64,000 nt of DNA from Yarrowia lipolytica (taxonomy: Eukaryota; Ascomycota; Dipodascomycetes; Dipodascales): assembly GCF_001761485.1 (NCBI RefSeq), contig NC_090774.1, positions 1,488,001 through 1,552,000 on the forward strand, read 5' to 3'. This document shows, piece after piece, positions 20,596 through 31,326 of this stretch (its first letter is position 1; each line of letters opens with the position of its first letter). Below the pieces are notes generated by a model. That model was given only the letters and a program-made list of their open reading frames with translations, made no database searches and was not told where the DNA came from. A program made the translations under genes and the position numbers.

Positions 20596-22276
20596 ATGGA
20601 CACGGCTAATCAGGAACACTTGCGACGGTCCTTTGGCGCAGCATCTCTTTCTCCACCAGCAGCTTCGCCCGCCCTGCATACCAAACCCATGTTTCGCCGG
20701 CGCTTTTCCACCACTCTTCTTCTGCTGGGGGCCTGTGTGTGTCTGCTGTTTCTGGCAGCGTCACAGTCCCGTCTGGACCTGGATGTGCCCTCTTACCATG
20801 GCTACCGAAAGTCCAAAGAGGTGACGGACGAAAAGTTGCATGTTCACAAAGAGCGTCCTCAGGAGGAGCATCACGAACATGTGGAGCATAAGGAGGAGTC
20901 CAAGGAGGAGATAAAGGAGGAGTCCAAGGAGGAGTCCAAGGAGGGTCCAAAGGAGGAGTCCAAGGAGGAGTCCAAGGAGGAGTCCAAGGAGGAGTCCAAA
21001 GGATAAGTCCAAGGAAGGAGTCCCGAGCCTGTGGCGGTAGAAGCCCGAAAAGAAGCCTGAGCAAAGTCCTGAACAGGCGGAGGAGGAAAAGAAAAAGGCC
21101 GACGAGCTCAAGGTCCAGGAGGACCGTAAGAAGACCGAGGAAGACAAGAAGGAGGAGGAAAAGCGACTCAGAGAGGAGGAGAAGAACGGCCGAATCGACC
21201 GGCTGGCGGAGGACGAGGAGCAGTTCAAGAAAACAGAGGCCAAACTCAAGGCGGCGGAAGAAAAGGCAAAGGCCATGAAGGAGGAGCTGGAGGAGGCACG
21301 AAAACGAAAGGAAGAGAGACGAAAGAAGGCCCAGGAGCAAAAGAGTGAAAAGTTACAGGGAATCTTCCACAAGCTGGAAGGAGAGGAGATCGGATCCATC
21401 GTCAACAAGCCTCTCACTTACACGGACGAGGAGAAAGTGGACGGTCATGTCCAGCCCTACGGACCCAAGATTGCGCTTTTGTCTGCATCCAACGGAAAAA
21501 CGGACAACGAAATGGCCATGCTGGAACTGGTGCTACCCAACCGACAGGAGTACTGCAACTACCACGGCTACATTTGTGCGTTTGTGGATCTCAACACTGT
21601 CGACACCGGTTCGGATCACGTGGTGTGGGCCAAGATGGGTGCTATTCAACGTGTCTTTGACGAACATCCCGAAGTCGAGTGGGTCTGGTGGATGGACACT
21701 GATATCTTCCTCATGAACCCCGAGATCGAGCTTGGTGAGCATCTGCTGAGTGACCGAGCTCTGGTGGAACGACTCACCTACGCTCGTCCTATTCGAAAGC
21801 CCGATGCCACCTTTGATGGAGAAGTCTACCCTTCTAAGGACAATCCTCCCAAGCCCGAGAACCTCAATCTGCTGTTGACACAGGACTTTTTCGGTATCAA
21901 CGCCGGCTCGTTCTTCATCAAGCGGTCTCCTTGGACAGACATGTTGCTTGATCTGTGGTATGACCCCGTCCACGTGGAGAAGAACTACATCTTCAAAGAG
22001 CAGGAGGCTCTTAACAACCTGATTCGAGGCCACAAGTCCATCTTGTCGCACACTGGAATCTATCCCCAGCGTCTGTTCAATTCATACACTGGTGAGCCCA
22101 ACGACGTGTGGACCTACAAGGAGGGTGATCTGGCACTGCATCTGGCCGGCTGCAACCACAATAACGACTGTGAGAAGCATCTGACTGGCTACTTCCCTCA
22201 GAGAGTCCGGGTTCCTGAGAAGTACAGGGAGTCTGGACTGAGAGTAGATTTTGGAAAAAAGAAGGAGGGCAACTAA
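20596..22276 (+). pseudogene. GT34 glycosyltransferase (Gma12/Mnn10-like) with interrupted reading frame
   Basis: The 5' part (20596-21006) codes a type II membrane anchor (TLLLLGACVCLLFLAA near residue 38), a luminal stem and a run of ESKE repeats, then stops. The 3' part, open from 21041 to 22276 in another frame, continues the charged stem and then a full GT34 domain: LVLPNRQEYCNYHGY, the DxD motif in VWWMDTDIFLMNP, and LLTQDFFGINAGSFFIKRS. The family adds galactose or mannose to N-glycans in the Golgi. Between the two parts the 12-bp repeat is scrambled and two stops occur, so at least two indels are needed. I found no GTGAGT or CTAAC pair to make an intron. Either the allele is broken, or the sequence carries indel errors in the repeat. 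Confidence 0.75.
20899..21030 (+). repeat. Degenerate 12-bp coding repeat (GAGGAGTCCAAG)
   Basis: Eight or more head-to-tail copies coding Glu-Ser-Lys-Glu in the stem of the GT34 gene. The last copies (from about 20998) are 13 bp long, each with an extra A, which breaks the frame. Confidence 0.85.
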
Positions 22277-23142
22277 GCGAATAGCCCACAAGCCAAGAGT
22301 GCAACAACACGAAGATGGGCACGAAGAGTACCCTTACTTTTGCCTACTTGTAGTTGTACTAGTATCTTTATCCAAAGAGCACCAAGACAATGCATCAACC
22401 GTTCTAGAGCATCATTAGAAGATGCCATTAGAATAGATTAATAAAAGGATATTATTTTGTAACTAGTGAGTGTACTTGTACAAGAAGTTGAGGTAATACA
22501 AAAAGATCAACAATTGCAATTATCTTATGGTCGATGATGACTCTCCAATCTCAGGCATCAGACTCTGGGACAACACTGTGGCTCCTTCACTAGAAGAATT
22601 GGACGAACGCTTGTACACATGGAATTGGAAGCCTTTACCACATGATCGTGTTTCGGGCCCTTAAAATCTTCTAACAGTACCTGTATCAGTATGTTTCTCA
22701 CATAGCTTTTCAACATGGCCCACAATTTGAATCAACTAGACACCCAACTAAAAACATGCCCCCCCCCCAACTAAAGTCTAACCATGCCTGTCCCAAAACT
22801 AGGCTGTGATAAACGCAAGTCACTCTTGGCTTAGATTAGGCCGGAAGATGTCGTGTGCAATAATGGCGATAGTGGCCAAGAAAACACAACGGGGATCTTG
22901 CTCTCTAAACCCCTCAGTAGCTATAGCTATCATCTCATCAAATGCCTCGGAGATATGCGGAGATAACGTAGTGAGGGATTTATGCAGCGGAAGAATGCAC
23001 ACAGTATCGGACATACATGACCGTCCAACGCGTGAATCCAACGTCGCAAAAGAGACAAGAGTGGCGGTGGCAATAAATTCGTGGTACAAGTAGAGCGGAT
23101 AGCGCGATTAACAAAACAGACAAATGCCCGATTACTAATCAA

Positions 23143-23183
<41 letters not shown>

Positions 23184-23553
23184 CCTAATCAAACAAGGGT
23201 TTGGGTGCCCCCCTGTCAGAAGCGAGACAGCAGTGACTTGGCATCATCGTATAGGTTGACTGGTCCAATTCAGGGTCATACAAAGAGCCTTCAATTTCCC
23301 TGTTTGGCGATAGGTGACGACGAAAACCACGGAAAACGGGGGTTCAGCGCCCATATCTCCGCTAAATCCGAAGTAAATCCGATATTGATTTTTTTTTCCG
23401 CTCCCAAAAGGTGGACTGGTCGTGTATGGTTACACTTTTGGTTACTGTACATACAACAGTAGAGGCGAGTTTTGGTTTTGGTTCGAGCTTGAAAAATCAC
23501 ACTTCGTTCCACCTACACGCCACAACACATACAGCCCCCTTCACACAACGACA
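22277..23553. other. Intergenic region GT34/EMP70
   Basis: 1.3 kb with no supported gene. It holds a C run at 22760, TACTTGTAC motifs near 22330 and 22474, and a (TA)n microsatellite at 23145-23181. The right end must contain the EMP70 promoter. Confidence 0.6.
23145..23181. repeat. (TA)n microsatellite
   Basis: A near-perfect run of about 18 TA units upstream of EMP70. Confidence 0.9.
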
Positions 23554-25479
23554 ATGTTACACGTTTACGTCGTGCTTCTGTTAGCGGCACTATGTCACGC
23601 GTTCTATCTGCCCGGCGTGGCCCCCACAGACTATGAGGAGGGCGACAAGGTGCCTCTCCTGGTTAACGCGCTGACTCCTCGACAGATTCTGTCCGAGTCC
23701 GGTCAGCTGGAGTCTGTTGTTCCCTACGACTACTACTACGAGCTGTTCAACTTCTGCAAGCCTGTCGGAGGCGCCGAGAAGCAGAGCGAGTCTCTGGGAT
23801 CCATTCTGTTTGGCGACCGAATCTTCAACTCGCCCTTCCAGCTCAACATGAAGGAGGACAAGCAGTGCGAGGAGCTGTGTCCCAATCGACCCATTTACGA
23901 CGTGTTCTCCGCTCGTTTCACCAACAAGAAGATTCTGCAAGGTTACGCGCAGAACTGGTTCATCGATGGTCTTCCTGCCGGCCGACAGCTGCGTGGCCAG
24001 GAGGGACAGTTTTTTGCCGGCTTTGAGCTCGGAGAGATTGAGCAGCCAAACGCCGACAACACCGACGACGTGGATGACTCTGAGAACAATGAGAAGCGAG
24101 ACGAGGATTCCGACATCCCCTACCTCAACAACCACTACGACATCACTGTGGAGTACCACACCACCAAGCAGGGCAAGCACCGAGTGGTTGGCGTGGAAAT
24201 TCTGCCGCGATCTCTCGACCGATCCGGCGCCGAGGAAGACCTCTGTGGTGACTACCCCAAGCTGCATCTCCAGACTGATCCCGATACTAAGCAGCAGGTG
24301 GTTTTCACCTACTCGGTCACCTGGAAGCACTCAGACACCCCCTGGGCCACCCGATGGGACAAGTACCTCCAGGTCCACAACCCCCAGGTCCAGTGGTTTG
24401 CCATCATCAACTCCGCCATCGTCGTCACTCTGCTGGCTACTACTGTTGCTACCGTTCTGACCCGAGCTCTGCGAAAGGACATTGCCTCCTACAATGAGAT
24501 TGATCTGTCTGAGGAGGTTCAGGAGGACAGTGGATGGAAGCTCGTGCATGGAGACGTGTTCCGAACTCCTAAGAACCGAATGATTCTGTGTGCCTTTTTG
24601 GGTTCTGGAGCTCAGATGTTCGTCATGTGCGGCCTCACAGTCTTCTTCGCCGTCATTGGATTCCTTTCGCCCTCCAACCGAGGAGCTCTTGGAACAGCCT
24701 TCATTCTCTTCTACTCTCTGTCTGGCTTTGTCGGGGGCTACGTGTCTCGAAAGTTCTACAACACCATGGGCGGTGAGAACGTGAAGATGAACCTTCTTCT
24801 GACCCCCGTGCTTATCCCCTCCATCATCTTTGCCGCCTTCATTGGTCTCAACTTCTTCCTGATTGCCTACAACTCTGCTGGAGCCGTTCCCTTCGGTACC
24901 ATGCTTGCTCTGGTTGCCGTGTGGTTCGCCATTTCTGTTCCTCTGTCCATTGCTGGAGGTTTCATCGCCAAGACTCCCTTCTCTGTGCCTGTCAAGACCA
25001 ACCAGATCCCCCGACAGATCCCTCAGCAGCCCTTTTACCTGGAAAAGGTCCCCTCTGTGGCCATTGCTGGTATTCTGCCCTTTGTGGCCATCTTCGTCGA
25101 GCTGTACTTCATTGTCAGCTCCATCTGGTTCCACCGAATGTTCTACATGTTCGGCTTCCTGTTCCTGTCGTACGGTCTCATGCTGGTGTCCACCGTTGTT
25201 GTCACTGTGCTCATGATCTACCTGCTGCTGTGCTCCGAAAACTACCACTGGCAGTGGAGATCTTTCTTCATTGCCGGCTCGTGCGCCTTTTACGTGTACG
25301 CTCACGCTCTGCTGTTCCTCATCAACAAGCTGGCTCTGGGCTCCTTCACCTCCAACATTCTGTATCTCGGCTACTCCGCCATCATTTCCCTCATTATGTT
25401 TGTGCTGCTCGGAACCGTGGGCTACACCTGTTCCTTCTTCTTTGTGCGAAAGATCTACACCGCAATCAAGATTGATTAG
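23554..25479 (+). CDS. EMP70: Nonaspanin, TM9 family (Emp70/Tmn2)
   Basis: A 641-residue membrane protein of the Golgi/endosome TM9SF family, linked in yeast to copper balance, cell adhesion and membrane-protein sorting. A signal peptide (about 1-16, ending at CHA) is followed by FYLPGVAPTDYEEGD, the classic TM9 start. The large lumenal domain has the usual Cys-rich stretch (NFCKP ... CEELCP). Nine hydrophobic segments lie from about residue 280 to the end. The C terminus is KID, matching the K-x-D/E COPI-binding signal that keeps the family in the Golgi. The frame runs further upstream to 23422 without an ATG, so the start is the ATG at 23554. The opposite strand shows long open frames that mirror the GC-rich codon use and are not genes. 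Confidence 0.95.
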   Translation: MLHVYVVLLLAALCHAFYLPGVAPTDYEEGDKVPLLVNALTPRQILSESGQLESVVPYDYYYELFNFCKPVGGAEKQSESLGSILFGDRIFNSPFQLNMKEDKQCEELCPNRPIYDVFSARFTNKKILQGYAQNWFIDGLPAGRQLRGQEGQFFAGFELGEIEQPNADNTDDVDDSENNEKRDEDSDIPYLNNHYDITVEYHTTKQGKHRVVGVEILPRSLDRSGAEEDLCGDYPKLHLQTDPDTKQQVVFTYSVTWKHSDTPWATRWDKYLQVHNPQVQWFAIINSAIVVTLLATTVATVLTRALRKDIASYNEIDLSEEVQEDSGWKLVHGDVFRTPKNRMILCAFLGSGAQMFVMCGLTVFFAVIGFLSPSNRGALGTAFILFYSLSGFVGGYVSRKFYNTMGGENVKMNLLLTPVLIPSIIFAAFIGLNFFLIAYNSAGAVPFGTMLALVAVWFAISVPLSIAGGFIAKTPFSVPVKTNQIPRQIPQQPFYLEKVPSVAIAGILPFVAIFVELYFIVSSIWFHRMFYMFGFLFLSYGLMLVSTVVVTVLMIYLLLCSENYHWQWRSFFIAGSCAFYVYAHALLFLINKLALGSFTSNILYLGYSAIISLIMFVLLGTVGYTCSFFFVRKIYTAIKID

Positions 25480-26419
25480 ACAAGTTAGCATGGCGGTTGT
25501 AAAATCTCCCAATAAAATTTTATGAATATTACTGAGCGAACAGCACAGTAGCTATAGACGTTACAGCTGCATTGCTCTCAGCAGACAGGAAATATCGTAT
25601 CGATCAGCTCCCTTGACAGTGTATACCTTCAAGGGACTGGGTACACTGTATCAACAACTGTCCATGTTGTACTTCTAAAGTACTTGTATACATACTACAT
25701 ATACCACTTGTAGCACTACTTGCACTGGTACTCGTACTGTACCAGTTATTCAGCACACTAACGCATAATACTCTAACGCTTCCTTGGTTACTTGAACAAC
25801 CAATCCAAACACTCATACTGTAGACGCCTAAATTATTCAATGTCGATATTTTTTTTCATCTTCGGCTCATCCAGGCCACATTGAGTTTGATGAGTTGCGT
25901 CAGAGCGGTGTGTGCACAGGGATAAAAAAAATATTTTTTGGATTTGCGTGCAGAGCTCCCTAATGATTGGTGCGCTTACGTAACTACATTCCGACGGTGT
26001 GCGGTGTACATACAGTCTGTTTCCACCGTATGCCAGTGTGTGCAAGGGGGCCAAAAAAGACAATAGGGAAAAAGAAACCGAAAAATACGGGAAAAAAAGG
26101 GGCTCAAAGTAAGTGCAAGTTGAAAGTGAGATTGCGACGGAATTTTGAAGGGGGAGGGATATTAGACGACGGGGCCGCGGTAGACTTGCCAAATCACGTG
26201 ACCACCAGACAGACTCGACCCCCCGCACGTGACCGCGGTCCCGTCCCTACGCCAGTGCGACGTCAATTGCTGTAAAACACCCCGGCTCTGTAATCGTAAT
26301 CGGTCCTTGTTTGAGTGCACAGATGCACCCCCTAACCCCAACTCTAATCGAAAAAATTCCAAGTTTAAATTTTCTCTCGCTATCTCACAGTCTCCTCTTA
26401 ACTTGTACCTCACTACACG
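25480..26419. other. Intergenic region EMP70/KAP123
   Basis: About 940 bp without a supported gene. It contains TACTTGTA motifs (25679 and nearby), T and A runs at 25845 and 25926, and two CACGTGAC sites (26197, 26226) about 200 bp upstream of KAP123. Confidence 0.6.
26196..26233. promoter_or_regulatory. Two CACGTGAC boxes upstream of KAP123
   Basis: TCACGTGAC at 26196-26204 and CACGTGAC at 26226-26233. CACGTG with flanking A/C is the Cbf1-type E-box. They lie about 190-220 bp before the KAP123 ATG. Confidence 0.5.
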
Positions 26420-29400
26420 ATGGACGACTTCACGGTGCAACTAGCCCAGCTTCTGGGCCAAATCACGTCCCCCAAATCGCCTGAGGACATCAAAAATGCG
26501 TCTCAGCGACTGCAGGCCGAGTTCTACATGAACCCTCAGTGTGCCGTGTCTCTGATCCACATTATGCAGAAGCACGAGGACTCTGGAATCAAGCAGCTGG
26601 CTGGAATCGAGGCCCGAAAGCAGATCCCCATTTACTGGGAGGAGAACGATCAGGCCGTTCGAAACGAGATCAAGAACTCGCTTCTCCAGTCCACTCTGGC
26701 CGAACAGGTGGCCCTTGTACGACACACCTCTGCCCGTGTTGTGGCTGCCATTGGAGAGATTGAGCTGGGTCTGCAGACCTGGAATGAGCTCCCCCAGAGC
26801 CTCAACACCGCAATCAGCTCTGGAGACGCCCGAGATCGAGAGGTCGCTACCTACATCATCTACATTCTGCTTGAGGTGGGTGCCGAGACCTTTGTGACCA
26901 ACGCCTCCAACATTCTTCCTCTGGTGTCCGTCAACATGGCTCAGAACGACGCCGAGCTGCAGGTTACCTCCATGCTGTGCGCTGGTATGATCTCAGAGCT
27001 GATTGACTCTTCCGACTCTAATGCCGAGATGTTCAAGAAGCAGGTGGTGCCCCAGATGGTCGATGTGCTCAAGGGTGCCATGCAGCGTGACGACGACAAG
27101 ACCCTGCAGCTGTTTGAGGTCTTCTCAACCCTGCTTCTCATCGAGGGCGCTCTTGTGGCTGATCACATTGGCGACCTCGTCCAGTTCATGCTGGAGATTG
27201 CCAAGCGAGGCGACTCTGACGAGAACAAGATGGCCGCTCTACGGTTCCTGATCTCTGCCGTGCGATTCAAGAAGCGACGACTGCAGGCTCTGGGTCTTGG
27301 GCCCACTCTCACCAACTCCATGGTCGAGATCATTGCACAGCAGATTGCCGAGTTCCCCGACGAGCAGGACGACGATGATGAAGATGAGGATACTACCCGA
27401 AAGCTTGCTCTGCGAGTCATTGGTTATCTGTCCAACGAGCTGCCTCCCAAGCAGGTGCTTGTCCCCATCTTTGAGCTTCTGCAGCAGCAGCCCAACTCGG
27501 ACGCTGTGCTTTCTGCTCTCTCCTACGCCATTGAGGGATCTCCCGAGTTCGTGGCCACTCACCTGGACCCCGTTCTCGAGTCTGTCATTGGCACTCTCCG
27601 ACAGAACCCCACCAACGTGTCTGCTCTGATGGTTCTTGTCCGTCTGGCCTACCACCTGCACCACATTATTGGTGAGCACCACGCTACTCTGGTGCCTCTA
27701 ATTTGCTCTGCTATGGATGCCTCTTCTTCCCCCGCTCAGTTCAAGGCTGCCACCTCTGCCCTGGAGTCTGTGCTTGAGACTCTCGAGCAGGACGTCATCG
27801 CCGAGAAGTACCTGGCCGAGCTCATGCCCCGTCTCATCACCATGCTGGACCAGGCCCAGGACGACTCTCTGCGAACTACTCTGATCGCTGCTGTTGGTTC
27901 CGCTGCTTTCGCTGCGAAGGAGGCCTTCACTCCCTACGCCGAGCAGTGCATCAACGGTCTTGGCCAGCTTATCAACCTCGAGAATGCCGCTGAGATGACC
28001 GAGGTCGAGCTCGCCGTCAAGGGCTCCGCCTTTGACACTATCGGCGCGATTGCCGGCGCTATTGGCAAGGAGGCCTTCCGACCCTACGTCAACACCTTTG
28101 CCGAGAAGGCCTATGCTACTCTGCAGGTGGATCTGCTGCGAGAGGCCGGCTTTGTTTTCTTTGGCGTCATTGCCAAGCTGTACGGCGAGGAGTTTGGCCA
28201 GTACCTTCCTCGAGTTATTCCTCTGCTTGTCGAGTTCCTGGGACAGGACGACTTCGGCTTTGAGGATGAGGATGAGGATGATGAGGCTATTGGACAGGAG
28301 GACGACGACTCCAAGTTCAAGGTCAACTCGCTGCTGGCTACCCAGAAGGAGACCGCTTTCCAGGTGCTTGGCGACATGATCCTCGCCACCAAGGGCCAGT
28401 TCCTCAACTTCCTGGAGGAGATCACCGATCCCCTGTTCTCTGCTCTCGACCACTTTTACGAGGGTATTCGAAAGGAGGCTCTGGGCGCCGTGTGGAAGAT
28501 TTTCCACTCTCTCTACAGCATGGCCAACCTTCCCCAATGGAAGCCCGGTTTCCCCGCGGACACCTCGGCCTACCCCGAGTCTCTGTCCACCTTCCTGCAG
28601 CTTGCTCGAACCAAGACCGTCGAGCTTCTGGAGGAGGAGGACTCTCGACTGGTGGTAATTGCCATCTGCGAGGTGCTTGTTGAGGCCATGAAGGCCGCTG
28701 GACCCGCCATTCTCGGCGACGAGGACACCCTGCGAACCATTTGCTCCCAGGTGATCCTTGTGCTCAAGAAGGAGCACCCCGCCCAGATGGAGGAGGAGGA
28801 GATTGACGCTGCCGAGCTCGAGCAGTCCGAGTACGACTCCCTCATGCTGGACTACGCCTTTGACGTGTGCGCAGCCATGTCTGAGTCTCTCGAGGCTCAC
28901 TTTGTGCCCATCTTCAAGGCTCTATTCCCTTACGTGCAGAACTACGCCAACTCCAAGATGGATGAGGAGCGAGCCTTTGGCATTGGTGCTCTGGCCGAGA
29001 TGACTGTCGGCATGAAGTCCTCCGTCTCCGAGTTCACCGGCGAGATTCTCAACATCTGCATCAAGGGTCTCACCGACGCCCATCTCGATGTGCGATCCAA
29101 CTCCGCATTTGCATTTGGTGTGTTGGCCGAGAACTCTACTGTCGACCTCACTTCTCAGTACCCTGCCATCCTCCAGAAGCTGCAGCGCCTGCTCACCAAG
29201 GTCGACAAGCAGGCCAAGAAGAACCTGTCGGACGACCCCGAGGACAACAACGACCGATGTCTGGCCAACGCCTGCGGTTGTGTCGCTCGAATGACCCTCA
29301 AGGCTCCCGGCTCCGTACCCATCAGCGAGGTGGTGCCTGCCCTGGTGGCTCGTCTGCCTCTGGGCGACGGCCAGGAGGAGTATGTGCCCATTTTTGGCCT

Positions 29401-29557
29401 GTTTGCCGCTCTGCTGGAGCACAACGACCCCACTATTGTGCCTCTCAAGGGTGACATCTCCAATCTGATTCAGGAGATTGCCCGAAAGGACGAGACAGAG
29501 AAGATCCTGGACGACCAGGTCAAGCAGAAGCTGGAGGCAGTGATGCAGAAGATGTAG
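26420..29557 (+). CDS. KAP123: Importin beta Kap123 (importin-4 type karyopherin)
   Basis: A 1045-residue all-helical HEAT-repeat protein. Kap123 carries ribosomal proteins and histones H3/H4 into the nucleus through the nuclear pore, and Ran-GTP releases the cargo. The importin N-terminal domain is clear (residues 1-110: NASQRLQAEFYMNPQC, then QLAGIEARKQIPIYW). The HEAT ladder follows, with the acidic loop DEQDDDDEDEDT near residue 314 and a second acidic insert (EDEDEDDEAIGQEDDDS) near 615, both used by Kap123 to bind basic cargo. Length is close to yeast Kap123 (1113). Codon use is strongly biased to C/G-ending codons, as in highly expressed genes of this yeast. The ATG at 26420 follows an A/C-rich leader. 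Confidence 0.95.
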   Translation: MDDFTVQLAQLLGQITSPKSPEDIKNASQRLQAEFYMNPQCAVSLIHIMQKHEDSGIKQLAGIEARKQIPIYWEENDQAVRNEIKNSLLQSTLAEQVALVRHTSARVVAAIGEIELGLQTWNELPQSLNTAISSGDARDREVATYIIYILLEVGAETFVTNASNILPLVSVNMAQNDAELQVTSMLCAGMISELIDSSDSNAEMFKKQVVPQMVDVLKGAMQRDDDKTLQLFEVFSTLLLIEGALVADHIGDLVQFMLEIAKRGDSDENKMAALRFLISAVRFKKRRLQALGLGPTLTNSMVEIIAQQIAEFPDEQDDDDEDEDTTRKLALRVIGYLSNELPPKQVLVPIFELLQQQPNSDAVLSALSYAIEGSPEFVATHLDPVLESVIGTLRQNPTNVSALMVLVRLAYHLHHIIGEHHATLVPLICSAMDASSSPAQFKAATSALESVLETLEQDVIAEKYLAELMPRLITMLDQAQDDSLRTTLIAAVGSAAFAAKEAFTPYAEQCINGLGQLINLENAAEMTEVELAVKGSAFDTIGAIAGAIGKEAFRPYVNTFAEKAYATLQVDLLREAGFVFFGVIAKLYGEEFGQYLPRVIPLLVEFLGQDDFGFEDEDEDDEAIGQEDDDSKFKVNSLLATQKETAFQVLGDMILATKGQFLNFLEEITDPLFSALDHFYEGIRKEALGAVWKIFHSLYSMANLPQWKPGFPADTSAYPESLSTFLQLARTKTVELLEEEDSRLVVIAICEVLVEAMKAAGPAILGDEDTLRTICSQVILVLKKEHPAQMEEEEIDAAELEQSEYDSLMLDYAFDVCAAMSESLEAHFVPIFKALFPYVQNYANSKMDEERAFGIGALAEMTVGMKSSVSEFTGEILNICIKGLTDAHLDVRSNSAFAFGVLAENSTVDLTSQYPAILQKLQRLLTKVDKQAKKNLSDDPEDNNDRCLANACGCVARMTLKAPGSVPISEVVPALVARLPLGDGQEEYVPIFGLFAALLEHNDPTIVPLKGDISNLIQEIARKDETEKILDDQVKQKLEAVMQKM

Positions 29558-30181
29558 AAAAGTGGCTAGGTGGTCGAGACTATGCTAGATGATTTAATAG
29601 ATGTTTTATTTATACGATGTAGACCGGGCTCTTGATTTGAGGAGCTGAAGATAGGAGAGCACAATTCTTGAGCCAGGGCTGCTCTCTCGAAGCCTTTCGC
29701 TTTCCGAGAGTCGTGTCTACTGAATCCATAACAGAAGCTCACATCCACCCAAGTTGGAAAGCGCTAGTAAAGCAGGTTGCAGGGACATTATTCCAGAAAA
29801 GATTTATTTATCGCCCGCGCCAGTGGCATCAGTTGTATTCTGTGTCTGCAGGTAGTGTCATTCCTATCGTATCTAGCGTTGAAGCGTGAATCCATAGAGT
29901 GAAGAGGTTGACTCTTTAAATTGGATAGAGGATCCGTGAAGTAACTGAACTGAGGAAATTGGCCATTATATATATTCTTCTTCCACAGTGCCTCCATTCA
30001 TCTGTCTTTGAATGCTGTTATAGGTATTATCGCATGGTAGCGTTCACAAAGGAGTTGGGAGAAGGTCCACGATTCTGAAATAATATCACCGAATGTCATG
30101 ACGATATCGAAAGATACAAAAGAAAAAAAAATCACAAGTATGAAACGGTTATCGTTGCTGTATCAACAGATTATAAAAAAA
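29558..30181. other. Intergenic region downstream of KAP123
   Basis: 624 bp between KAP123 and the tRNA gene. No gene or clear repeat seen. Confidence 0.6.
30175..30181 (-). terminator. RNA polymerase III terminator of tRNA-Ala
   Basis: Seven T on the minus strand, immediately 3' of A73. Confidence 0.9.
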
Positions 30182-30255
30182 TGGACGACACCGGAATCGA
30201 ACCGGGGACCTCGCGCATGCTAAGCGCATGTGATAACCAACTACACCAGACGCCC
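30182..30255 (-). tRNA. tRNA-Ala (anticodon AGC)
   Basis: 74 nt on the minus strand without intron. The anticodon arm is TGCGC-TTAGCAT-GCGCG with anticodon AGC. The acceptor stem carries the G3-U70 pair that marks alanine tRNAs, A73 is the discriminator base, and the T arm is GGTTCGATTCC. A U-U mismatch at 6-67 is also present in the yeast tRNA-Ala(AGC) as I recall it. A C-U mismatch closes the T stem. A seven-T terminator follows directly. Confidence 0.95.
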
Positions 30256-30307
30256 TCGTTAAAAACACGGATTTTTGGCATCCACTTTCAGAAATGTTGA
30301 AAAATAG

Positions 30308-30444
30308 AATGAATCATTAGAATAAAAAAAATAAAAAAATGTATGATTTATTGAACGCCAATAACCCGGCTTACTACTTGTAGGTATATAGCTGTAATGA
30401 ATCATTAGAATAAAAAAAAAAAGTAATGAATCATTAGAATAAAA
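30308..30444. repeat. Three identical 20-bp repeats upstream of tRNA-Ala
   Basis: AATGAATCATTAGAATAAAA occurs at 30308-30327, 30396-30415 and 30425-30444, identical each time. The core AATGAATCATT is an odd-centred palindrome. The repeats lie 53 to 190 bp 5' of the tRNA gene. Confidence 0.9.
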
Positions 30445-31326
30445 CAAAAAAAACCCAGCAAAAACAAAAAACGAGGGACGTTTTTGACCGTTTCAAAGTG
30501 TTTCGAGGGTAGTAGAAATGTAGAATATAAACACACTACTGGTGTTTCTTACGAGTATATAATATTCATGTTTTAACAATGGTATTGATGGACATCAATG
30601 TTTGTTGTTGTGTGGTAGGGGTCGAAGAGACCTCTCTCGACTATTATCACTTCCTGAAGTGACCATCAAAAGACTGCAAGTTGAAAGATGAGTTTTAAAA
30701 GATAACTGAACTGATGGGGGAACCGCTTTCATCTTTATGAGGTCGAACTAAGTGGCTCCCAGACAAGTACCAAGTTACGTCAAGGAACCATCTGAGAAAA
30801 GATCTTACTCTCAGTGATACAGAGGGTGATACAGACAAATTTATGATGTTTATGAGACTTTCTCATAGAGCTTGAGTGACGCAGACAATGTGGTCAGTTT
30901 GTCACCTTCCAGATCAACTTCTTCACTTGAAGATCTGTGCACTCCTTCTCCCAGCCCTCAGGTTGGAAGAATGTCGTCTAGTTGATTCACCGCTCCTGGC
31001 GACAATGCAGGCACAGAAGCTGGAGCCTGGGGATCTAAGATGGGGTAACAAAAAGAGCTGTAAAAGAGGCAAGTCAACTAGCGCGTTTGACTGGTGTCAC
31101 ACACTTTCCCGTCTCACAACTCCTACAGCTATGCGGTCTCTACAGGTGTCCCCGGGCTGTGCTACTCTCAGTAAGAGTTGAAATGTATTAGATTAGTATG
31201 AATAAATAGGGAGCATGGCTCTTTTGTATCTGCTGCCCCCGTACAGTAGCGTTATCGTTTGTTGTTTTTTGAACGGGGGGTTGGCGGGTGCTATGCGCCA
31301 TTAAGTCTGTATCGTGCACGTCTCTA
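30445..31326. other. Intergenic region between tRNA-Ala and the TMEM170-like gene
   Basis: About 880 bp. Open frames here lack protein character. No RNA gene recognised. Confidence 0.55.

Noticed and set aside
20999-21100. Intron to explain the GT34 frame break
   Set aside because: No GTGAGT or GTAAGT donor precedes the stop, and the only CTGAAC-AG candidate does not match the uniform CTAAC acceptor used by the other seven introns.
24331-25512. Minus-strand open frame of nearly 400 codons over EMP70
   Set aside because: Low-complexity His/Gly/Glu composition mirrors the codon bias of EMP70; the same holds for a frame at 27698-28900 over KAP123.
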